Shown in pieces: positions 1 to 5,103 of a stretch of 6,247 bases of DNA; the first letter of the stretch is position 1, and each line of letters starts with the position of its first letter. This DNA is from Cytophagales bacterium. Lineage in GTDB: Bacteria > Bacteroidota > Bacteroidia > Cytophagales > ES-bin-26. The notes beneath the pieces were generated by a model. The model had not been told where the DNA came from, made no database searches, and saw only the letters and a list, made by a program, of their open reading frames with translations. Made by a program: the position numbers and the translations under genes. Where the stretch lies: positions 1 through 6,247 of the forward strand of contig JACMKY010000089.1 in the NCBI GenBank assembly GCA_014379925.1. The letters are read 5' to 3'.

Positions 1-587
1 AATTAAAATATAGCAAAGAAATTAAGCGAATTATGGGCGAAGAACTCACAAATCCTAGTGAGGCTTTCGTAAAGCATTTTACCAAACAAATCTACTCTGG
101 TGTTATCACCGCTAAAATACTGGACCAATTTACCGGTGTTGTAAAGCGATCCTTGAATCAATATGTGAGTGATTTAAATAGTGACCGTCTTAAATCTGCC
201 CTAGCTAAGGACACTGATATGTTGAATTTGCAAGTGAAAGCGGAGGAAGTAAGTGCAGCCGAACCTTCCAAGGAAGCGGATCAAAACCGGGTGGTAACTA
301 CTGAGCTAGAGAAAGAAGGTTTTTACATCATCAAATCAATCCTACGCAGCAAGTTTGATTCAACTCGCCTGACGCATCGCGATACGCAAAGCTACTTCGG
401 TGTTCTGATCGATGACAATAACCGAAAGCCAGTGTGCCGATTACATTTAGACGGAGGAAAAAAATATATAACTTTGTTTGACGAGAGCAAAAAAGAATTT
501 AAAACCGAAATCAAAATATTGGACGATATTTATTCTCACTCAGATAATTTGATTGCCACTGCACTTAGTTATGAAGGGAAGAAATAG
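1..587 (+). CDS. Type I restriction endonuclease-like protein (HsdR_N family), C-terminal part, 5' truncated by window edge
   Basis: The frame is open from base 3 to the TAG at 585-587 and gives 194 visible residues. The ATG at 33 is probably internal, because the residues before it (LKYSKEIKRI) continue the same family pattern. From memory, proteins annotated as type I restriction enzyme HsdR N-terminal domain proteins (COG4748 / PF13588 type) have an N-terminal PD-(D/E)XK-like nuclease domain. They end in a helical segment resembling NPSEAFVKHF...IYSG, an acidic linker (here about residues 75-95), and a compact domain carrying EGFYIIKSILR, HRDTQSYFGVLIDDNNRKP and a C-terminal DDIYSHSDNL. 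All three parts are visible here; the nuclease domain would lie left of the window. Likely role: DNA restriction or defence, but without an obvious helicase or methylase partner in view this is inference. The coding DNA is visibly A+T-richer than the genes to the right, which suggests recent acquisition. The family match is recalled, not searched. Confidence 0.72.
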   Translation, partial: LKYSKEIKRIMGEELTNPSEAFVKHFTKQIYSGVITAKILDQFTGVVKRSLNQYVSDLNSDRLKSALAKDTDMLNLQVKAEEVSAAEPSKEADQNRVVTTELEKEGFYIIKSILRSKFDSTRLTHRDTQSYFGVLIDDNNRKPVCRLHLDGGKKYITLFDESKKEFKTEIKILDDIYSHSDNLIATALSYEGKK

Positions 588-717
588 ATTGGATTATCAT
601 TAGAAACTTTTCTTGCGCAATTTTAGCAAAGCATAACCTGTGCCACCCTGGACACAAGTTTTCGACTTGCCTGTTCAGTCCGGTAGTCGCTAGTTCGTAT
701 TTAGCAAGGAGGCAATT

Positions 718-734
718 GCCAGTTAGAAACTGGC
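718..734. repeat. Perfect 7-base inverted repeat (hairpin)
   Basis: GCCAGTT at 718-724 and AACTGGC at 728-734 are perfect inverted copies around a 3-base centre (AGA). The left arm overlaps the 10-base palindrome GGCAATTGCC at 711-720. No T-run follows on either strand, so it is not an ordinary intrinsic terminator. Its role is unknown. Confidence 0.5.
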
Positions 735-854
735 TCGACGAAAAGACCCAATTTACCGCTTCACTCCAGCTTGCACTAGCTGGCGCTGGCTCAACCAGTT
801 CGAGACACAACCTCACCACGAGCCCCGCTGGCCCGATTCCCCTTTTTTTCCCTA

Positions 855-870
855 ACGGAACCCTTTCCGT
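855..870 (+). terminator. Weak hairpin, possible terminator of the restriction-like gene
   Basis: ACGGAA (855-860) pairs with TTCCGT (865-870) around CCCT. A run of five T lies at 880-884 but only after a nine-base gap, and the site is about 270 bases past the stop at 587. Termination here is therefore doubtful. The bases also overlap an alternative pairing of AACCC (859-863) with GGGTT (877-881). Confidence 0.2.
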
Positions 871-871
871 C

Positions 872-893
872 GCTTTGGGTTTTTGATCAAAGC
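872..893. promoter_or_regulatory. Dyad upstream of the oxidoreductase gene, possible operator
   Basis: GCTTTG at 872-877 and CAAAGC at 888-893 form a perfect 6-base inverted repeat around a 10-base centre. The right half contains the 10-base palindrome TTTGATCAAA (882-891). It lies 53 bases before the ATG at 946, a position suited to a dimeric repressor or activator. No regulator gene is next to it in this window, and I see no clear Bacteroidota -7 box (TAnnTTTG), so a regulatory role is inference. Confidence 0.3.
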
Positions 894-945
894 TTCACCC
901 ATTTGGTCTTTCACCCATCCATCTCATTCACCTAAAACCAATTCC

Positions 946-1863
946 ATGAAAGCAATTGTTGCCGAACGCGCTGGAAACCCTGACGTACTGGTTTCCAAGG
1001 AAATGCCCACGCCAATCCCGCAAGCGGGCGAGGTGTTGATTCGTATTCACGCCACTGGCGTCAACCCCGTCGACTTCAAGATCCGCCGGATGGGGTTTGG
1101 CCTGTCCTTCCCCCTGATACTCGGCATGGACGTGGCCGGCACCGTGGCGAAAACCGGCTCCGGAGCAGAGGAGTTTGCCGAAGGAGAGGAGGTAATTGCC
1201 AAGCTCGACTTCGCCAAACAGGGTGGGTACGCCGAATACGCGACCGTTTCTGTTGAACGGGTGATCAAGAAACCGGCGGCCGTGAGCTTTGAGGAAGGGG
1301 CCGGCATCCCCGTAGCCGCCCTCACCGCCTGGCAGGCGCTGTTTGAACCAGGCCACTTGCAAGCCGGCCAGCGCGTGCTGATCCACGCCGCCGCCGGAGG
1401 GGTGGGTACGTTTGCCGTACAGTTTGCTAAGCGGGCGGGCGCGTACGTAATCGGCACGGCCTCGGCAGAAAACCACGATTTCCTGCGGGAACTGGGCGCC
1501 GACGAGGTAATTGATTACCGGAAGCAAAAGTTCTACGAAGTAGCGAGCGAAATTGACTTGGTCTTCGACGCCGCGGGCAACGAGGAATCACTGGGGCGTT
1601 CGGCGGATGTGCTCAAAAAGGGCGGGACGGTGGTTTCCATTGTCGGCAAACCCGTCTCCCCGCGCATCGATTCGGGAGAAGTGAAAGGCATCAGCTTTCA
1701 GACGGTCGATAAACGCGATCAGCTGCGGGAGATCACCGACCTGGTCGCCAGCAAGGAGGTGAGGGTGATCATTGATCGGGTTTTCCCCTTGGCGGAGGCA
1801 GCCGGCGCCCACGCGGTCCAGGAAGGCGGTCACGTACGGGGAAAACTGGTGTTGGTAGTCTGA
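946..1863 (+). CDS. NADP-dependent oxidoreductase, zinc-free MDR superfamily (quinone oxidoreductase type)
   Basis: This 305-residue protein is a medium-chain dehydrogenase/reductase. An N-terminal GroES-like fold covers about residues 1-120, with ATGVNPVDFK at 36-45. A Rossmann domain follows, with the nucleotide-binding loop HAAAGGVGTFAVQFAK at 137-152 and LGADEVIDYR at 173-182, and the chain ends in HVRGKLVLVV, the usual family C-terminus. No structural or catalytic zinc cysteines are present, which places it with zeta-crystallin / quinone oxidoreductase-like enzymes. These are cytosolic and reduce quinones, enones or other carbonyls with NADPH; the substrate cannot be read from the sequence. 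I chose ATG 946 because MKAIVAERAG is the typical family start. The frame extends to a TTG at 883, but those 21 extra residues are not family-like. No strong Shine-Dalgarno is visible, as usual in Bacteroidota. The gene converges with the permease downstream and appears to be transcribed alone. Confidence 0.9.
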   Translation: MKAIVAERAGNPDVLVSKEMPTPIPQAGEVLIRIHATGVNPVDFKIRRMGFGLSFPLILGMDVAGTVAKTGSGAEEFAEGEEVIAKLDFAKQGGYAEYATVSVERVIKKPAAVSFEEGAGIPVAALTAWQALFEPGHLQAGQRVLIHAAAGGVGTFAVQFAKRAGAYVIGTASAENHDFLRELGADEVIDYRKQKFYEVASEIDLVFDAAGNEESLGRSADVLKKGGTVVSIVGKPVSPRIDSGEVKGISFQTVDKRDQLREITDLVASKEVRVIIDRVFPLAEAAGAHAVQEGGHVRGKLVLVV

Positions 1864-1876
1864 CTGCTAAAATCCG

Positions 1877-1902
1877 ACCACCCAGTTGCTTTCCGAGGTG
1901 GT
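1877..1902. terminator. Probable two-way terminator between convergent genes
   Basis: ACCACC (1877-1882) and GGTGGT (1897-1902) form a perfect 6-base stem around a 14-base loop, midway in the 64-base gap between two convergent stops. On the plus strand the stem is followed by only two more T; on the minus strand the following sequence is CGGATTTTAG. A second inverted repeat, AACACC/GGTGTT (1912-1917 / 1919-1924), directly follows the minus-strand stop. Position supports termination; the short T-runs keep confidence modest. Confidence 0.45.
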
Positions 1903-1927
1903 TTGAGTGGAAACACCCGGTGTTCTT

Positions 1928-2983
1928 TCAAGCGGACGCCACTGTTTCCACTCGCTGCTTTTCCAGGTGGTCCTTTACGTACAACTCGTTCACCAGCACG
2001 ATCAGCACGGCAATGAGCGGCGAGGCCAGCAGCACCCCGCTGATGCCCACCAGAATTCCCAGCAGCACCTGACCAAACAGCAGCAGGGCGGGCGGCGTGG
2101 ATACCAGTTTCTTGTCGAGCAGGGGCGTGAGGATGTACCCTTCCAGCGTTTGGATGGCCGAGTAGAGCAGGAACAGGTACAGGGCTTTTTCCGGGCTTTG
2201 CAGGTAAGCAATCGGCAGGGCCGGGATCAGCGCCAGGTAGGGGCCAATGTTGGGAATGAAGTTGAAGAACGCCGCGATGATGGCCAGCACGCCGGCCAGC
2301 GGAATACCCAGCACCGAAAGCCCGATCACCGTAGCTACCCCGACCACCACCATGGAAATGAACCGGCTCAGCAGCCAGGCGCTCAGCGTGTGGTAGCACT
2401 GGTCCATCACCCCCAGGAGGCGCGGCCGGAAGTCCGGATTGAACAGTTTGGCAAAGCCGTTTTGATAGCTGCCCGGATCGGAAGCCAGGTAGATGCCCGT
2501 GATGAGTAAGATCACGAGGTTGGCAATGATGCCCAACGTGGAGGAAAACACCCCGGTCAACCGGGATACCACCTCCTTTTGCCCGGAAGCCACCTCCCCC
2601 GGATTCTTAGGTATTCCCCGTAAAATCTGCTTGCCCCAACTCGACTGGTTAAGGCGGGTTTCCACGTTTTTCAACGCCTCCGGCAACGATTGGGACAGTT
2701 CATCGGCTTGCCGGCCCACGGAAGGAGCCAGGAGCCAAACCGTGCCCCCGATCAGTAGCACGAGCAATAGCAAAACCACCACCAGGGAAATGCCGTAGCT
2801 TATTCTCGTCCGGTCACTGATCAGGTGGGAAAGCGCGCTCAGCAAGACGCCAATCAGGATGCCACCAAACAGCAGCAAGAAAAAGTCAGCGGCGTAGCCG
2901 ACCAGCAGGAACAGAGCGGTGATCAGCAGGGCAATCAGCGAGGCAACGCCCGCCTTGCGCGGAAAAGTAAGTTTGTTTTTCAT
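1928..2983 (-). CDS. AI-2E family transporter (PerM/YdiK/TqsA-like permease)
   Basis: This 351-residue polytopic inner-membrane protein has hydrophobic helices near residues 12-30, 32-55, 61-86, 145-168, 200-225, 226-252, 257-275 and 288-335. A soluble loop at about 90-140 separates the first three helices from the rest, the usual layout of this family. Family signatures are NFIPNIGPYLA (231-241), EGYILTPLLDKKLVSTPPAL (271-290) and GVLLASPLIAVL (about 316-327). Length is normal. Family members have been linked to export of autoinducer-2, Na+/H+ antiport or general efflux, so the substrate here is unknown. The ATG at 2983 begins MKNKLTFPRK, and a TAA lies upstream in the same frame. A start-less 58-codon frame upstream on the same strand ends with an ATGA overlap at this start (see findings). 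The next same-strand gene lies 363 bases upstream, so the permease probably has its own promoter. The C-terminus (ELYVKDHLEKQRVETVASA) is charged and probably cytoplasmic. Confidence 0.92.
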   Translation of the reverse strand: MKNKLTFPRKAGVASLIALLITALFLLVGYAADFFLLLFGGILIGVLLSALSHLISDRTRISYGISLVVVLLLLVLLIGGTVWLLAPSVGRQADELSQSLPEALKNVETRLNQSSWGKQILRGIPKNPGEVASGQKEVVSRLTGVFSSTLGIIANLVILLITGIYLASDPGSYQNGFAKLFNPDFRPRLLGVMDQCYHTLSAWLLSRFISMVVVGVATVIGLSVLGIPLAGVLAIIAAFFNFIPNIGPYLALIPALPIAYLQSPEKALYLFLLYSAIQTLEGYILTPLLDKKLVSTPPALLLFGQVLLGILVGISGVLLASPLIAVLIVLVNELYVKDHLEKQRVETVASA

Positions 2984-3346
2984 GCGTAAGAATGGTATGG
3001 ATTTATGTTCTTCCCCTCTTCTTGCCTCAATTTCACCAAGTAGTTGTTCCAGTCAGCCTCTCCCAAAAAATTTACCTCGCCGGGGCCGGTGGGCAAGAAC
3101 CCGTTTGAAAACGAAGTGAGAAGAATTAAACTGCTACCACGGTGCGGTTGCCTGCGTTAGGAAGCCAGTATTGGCCGCAAATTCCCGAGAGAAGGTTACT
3201 TTGTTTTCTGCCCGCACCGGCCATTTTTGCCTGGTCGGCGCTGAACAGGTTGCAGCCTTGCACGGAGAGACAGCGGTACTTCTAAAGGAGATTCAGCCCC
3301 TGTTCGGGCAGCGCGCGCAAGACGGCCAGGAAAAACGTTGAGCCAC
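2984..3346. other. Gene-free stretch with overlapping open frames, possible remnant or repeat
   Basis: I find no gene here that I can support. Minus 2980-3156 is open for 58 codons without ATG and ends GKNINPYHSYA, its TGA overlapping the permease ATG. Minus 3126-3281 is open and includes a 32-residue frame from ATG at 3224 (MAGAGRKQSNLLSG...). A single TAG at 3282-3284 separates it from another minus frame reaching 3473. Plus 3120-3341 is open for 73 codons without ATG. An 8-base inverted repeat, CGGTGCGG (3140-3147) and CCGCACCG (3212-3219), flanks 64 bases. GC-rich DNA often has chance open frames, but it may also be a degraded gene or a dispersed repeat. The left part should hold the permease promoter, though I see no clear TAnnTTTG box. 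Confidence 0.45.
3140..3219. repeat. 8-base inverted repeat flanking 64 bases
   Basis: CGGTGCGG at 3140-3147 and CCGCACCG at 3212-3219 are perfect inverted copies. A small GCCA/TGGC hairpin lies between them (3164-3175). No flanking direct repeat was seen, so there is no proof of a mobile element; chance is possible at this GC content. Confidence 0.3.
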
Positions 3347-3853
3347 CTACTCGTGCCCGTTCGTTAGGTTCTTCACGGCCGTTACTACTTCGGGTACGGA
3401 AAGCACCAGCGATGCCAAGGAAGCAACGTTGGCTACCTGGCAGTAAAAGCACAGTTTCTTGTTGGTTTCCCACTCTTCCATTCCCAACTTCGCGTTCGTG
3501 ACCGAATCGAGCAGGATTTTCGTGCCCATGGCAATGGGCAGGATTGGATTGTCCTTCGCCCGGTCTTTGCCGCCGGCACCGGCTAGCCAGGCCGTGACGC
3601 TGTAGTTGGCAAGCATCATCAAGGCGTCGGGCGTATCGAGGCGCTTGTAGGCGTAGTCGGAAGCATCCACCTTGCTGGAATCGAACACGTCGATGGGCGG
3701 ATCGGGCAGCTTTTTGATGATGCCGGTTTGGAAGAGCGATACCAGCTGGCCCGCCACCGTGCCCACCATGGATAGGCCAATGATCCAGCGGCGGCGGTTC
3801 AGGTCGGGGCTGTCGCCGAGACGTAATTCTTCACTCAGTTGACTGGGATTCAT
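3347..3853 (-). CDS. VKOR-family-like four-helix membrane protein with a CxxC motif
   Basis: The protein has 168 residues. Four hydrophobic segments are visible at about 22-46, 77-94, 103-120 and 134-160, with an RRRW positive stretch (20-23) ahead of the first helix. The CFYC motif (C135, C138) sits at the start of the last helix. This layout, and the pattern LPDPPIDVFDSSKVDASDYA ... LDTPDALMMLANYSVTAWLA ... WETNKKLCFYCQ, matches from memory small bacterial proteins annotated as vitamin K epoxide reductase family. VKOR proteins oxidise a thiol partner and pass electrons to quinone through a CxxC in a four-helix bundle. C135 and C138 are the only cysteines, so the second, loop cysteine pair of classical VKOR is absent. 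No fused thioredoxin domain or adjacent DsbA-like gene is seen. Its activity is therefore uncertain. The ATG at 3853 is the first good start. It is transcribed away from the transglycosylase gene. Confidence 0.6.
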   Translation of the reverse strand: MNPSQLSEELRLGDSPDLNRRRWIIGLSMVGTVAGQLVSLFQTGIIKKLPDPPIDVFDSSKVDASDYAYKRLDTPDALMMLANYSVTAWLAGAGGKDRAKDNPILPIAMGTKILLDSVTNAKLGMEEWETNKKLCFYCQVANVASLASLVLSVPEVVTAVKNLTNGHE

Positions 3854-4118
3854 GGAAAGTTGGTTTTAGAATTCGGAACTTTGGCGTAAACGGTTTTTTT
3901 GCCCATTACGCAAGCAATGCGTTTTTGTTTGTGCCGGGCAGTGAAAACGGAGGGATTAAAAGGCAGCGGATCTCTTCCCGAACAAATTGCTGAATCTTGG
4001 AGATTTACACCAAAATGAGGTTCTACTTGCGCAATAGAGCAACACGAAAGGGCTGAACAACAATATCTTATTTGTTGAATACGGACTACCCCGTTGCGTT
4101 GCAACGAAGCTACTCAAC
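3854..4118. promoter_or_regulatory. Divergent intergenic region, presumed promoters for both flanking genes
   Basis: These 265 bases separate two divergent genes and are A+T-richer than them, so they should carry both promoters. I see no perfect Bacteroidota -7 box; TATCTTAT near 4064-4071 on the plus strand is a partial match to TAnnTTTG. ACGCA (3908-3912) and TGCGT (3918-3922) form a 5-base hairpin followed by a T-run on the plus strand. A perfect 10-base palindrome CGTTGCAACG lies at 4097-4106. A minus frame of 84 codons (3850-4104) crosses the region, but it has unlike composition and no recognisable domain, so I do not call it. Confidence 0.4.
4097..4106. repeat. 10-base palindrome just upstream of the transglycosylase start
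   Basis: CGTTGCAACG is a perfect palindrome 12 bases before the ATG at 4119, probably inside the leader of the mRNA. It could be a protein-binding site or a chance occurrence; nothing else supports a role. Confidence 0.25.
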
Positions 4119-5075
4119 ATGGGTATCAGCAAATTTCAAATCCTCAACCACGGTAATCCGATTCGTATGGGCTTCTCCTCACTGTACTTCCCGTTCCTGT
4201 TTGCGTTGGCCGGGTTTGCGTTTTCTCAGTCGGCTCCGGTACCGGTGGGGCCGACGCTTTCCAAGGTCGTGCCGCTGCCCGCCTCGCTCACGTTCGCCGG
4301 CGAAGCGGTGCCACTGCAGGATCAGGAGATCCGGGAGCGGTTAGAGAAGGAACTCTTGCAGGTGAGCTACCAGCATTCGGCCACGCTGCTCACCCTGAAG
4401 CGGGCATCGCGCTGGCAGAGCCAGGTGCAGAGCGCGCTGAAGGAGAGGGGAGTGCCCGGGGATTTTTTCTACCTGGCCGCCATTGAAAGCGGGTTCGATC
4501 CCTACGCCAATTCGGGCAAGGCCGAAGGATTCTGGCAATTCCGTCCGCTCACCGCCGTGCAGGAAGGGCTGGAAGTGGACACGATGCAAGACACCCGGCT
4601 GCGGCAGGTGGACCAGCGCCGCGACGTGCGCCGGTCCACGGTGGCCTTCTGCCAGCTGATCCGGAAAAACCGTGACCGGCTGGGCAACTGGACTACGGCG
4701 GCGGCCGCCTACAACGCCGGGCTGTCGGCCACGCGGGAGGTAGTCAACGGGCAGCAAACCGGCTCGTACTACGATTTGTACCTAAGCCCGGAGCCTTACC
4801 GCTACGTGTTCCGCCTGCTGGCCATGAAGCTGGTGATGGAAAATCCGCGGCAGTACGGCTTCGAGCTCACCGAAGCCGACCGCTACCAACCACTCAAAAG
4901 TAAGTCGGTGGAAGTGCGCAGCACGATCGAGAACCTGGTGGAGTTTGCGCGGGAACACGGCATCAGCTACCGCACGCTGAAGTACTACAACCCCTGGATT
5001 GTGTACCGCCCCAACAACTACCGCTTCGAAGTCAAACCGGGCCGGGTGTACCGCATCGAGGTCCCCGCCGACTGA
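4119..5075 (+). CDS. Exported lytic transglycosylase (GH23/SLT, MltD-like) with degenerate LysM-like tail
   Basis: The protein has 318 residues. A signal peptide is visible: MGFSSLYFPFLFALAGFAFS at 17-36, with cleavage likely just after it. The SLT domain covers about 90-240. It carries AIESGFDPYANSGKAEGFWQ at 121-140, whose E123 is the expected catalytic glutamate, and AAYNAG at 196-201, the other family signature. The enzyme cleaves the MurNAc-GlcNAc bond of peptidoglycan to give 1,6-anhydro-MurNAc ends, acting in the periplasm or at the outer membrane. No lipobox cysteine is seen. The tail at about 268-316 (ISYRTLKYYNPWI, VKPGRVYRIEVP) resembles one weakened LysM repeat. ATG 4119 gives an unusually long n-region of 16 residues before a second ATG at 4167, which may be the true start. 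The gene converges with the SusD-like gene 28 bases downstream. Confidence 0.88.
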   Translation: MGISKFQILNHGNPIRMGFSSLYFPFLFALAGFAFSQSAPVPVGPTLSKVVPLPASLTFAGEAVPLQDQEIRERLEKELLQVSYQHSATLLTLKRASRWQSQVQSALKERGVPGDFFYLAAIESGFDPYANSGKAEGFWQFRPLTAVQEGLEVDTMQDTRLRQVDQRRDVRRSTVAFCQLIRKNRDRLGNWTTAAAAYNAGLSATREVVNGQQTGSYYDLYLSPEPYRYVFRLLAMKLVMENPRQYGFELTEADRYQPLKSKSVEVRSTIENLVEFAREHGISYRTLKYYNPWIVYRPNNYRFEVKPGRVYRIEVPAD

Positions 5076-5078
5076 GGA

Positions 5079-5089
5079 GGCGAAACGCC
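5079..5089. terminator. Small hairpin between convergent stops
   Basis: GGCG (5079-5082) and CGCC (5086-5089) pair around AAA in the 28-base gap between two convergent genes. The stem is short and has no T-run, so it is at best a weak terminator. No better candidate is visible in this gap. Confidence 0.2.
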
Positions 5090-5103
5090 GAACGATGGGC
5101 CTT

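Larger units (their letters stand above)
588..945. other. Intergenic stretch with several inverted repeats, no convincing gene
   Basis: No reading frame here looks real on the plus strand. A minus-strand frame of 84 codons (565-819) runs into the 3' end of the upstream gene. It has a biased, low-complexity start (LELVEPAPASASWSEAVNW) and no recognised domain, so I do not call it. The stretch holds a perfect 10-base palindrome GGCAATTGCC (711-720), a perfect 7-base hairpin (718-734), a 6-base dyad CCAGCT/AGCTGG (766-771 / 778-783), a hairpin ACGGAA/TTCCGT (855-860 / 865-870) and the dyad at 872-893. Composition shifts here from A+T-rich on the left to G+C-rich on the right. It could be a remnant or dispersed repeat at the junction of an acquired segment, plus the promoter region of the oxidoreductase. 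Confidence 0.5.

Noticed and set aside
565..819. Minus-strand 84-codon frame
   Set aside because: It overlaps the 3' end of the restriction-like gene, has biased low-complexity sequence and no recognisable domain; kept only as a possible translated repeat.
883..945. Upstream TTG start adding 21 residues to the oxidoreductase
   Set aside because: The added residues are not family-like, while ATG 946 gives the canonical MKAIVAERAG start.
928..1527. Long minus-strand frame inside the oxidoreductase gene
   Set aside because: It is a shadow of the coding strand in G+C-rich DNA; the plus-strand product has clear MDR motifs.
1830..2509. Long frames on both strands across the permease gene
   Set aside because: They are antisense or out-of-frame shadows, rich in Q, H, R and P, of the clear AI-2E permease.
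3908..3922. 5-base hairpin followed by T-run as a plus-strand terminator
   Set aside because: No plus-strand gene ends upstream of it, and the stem is short.
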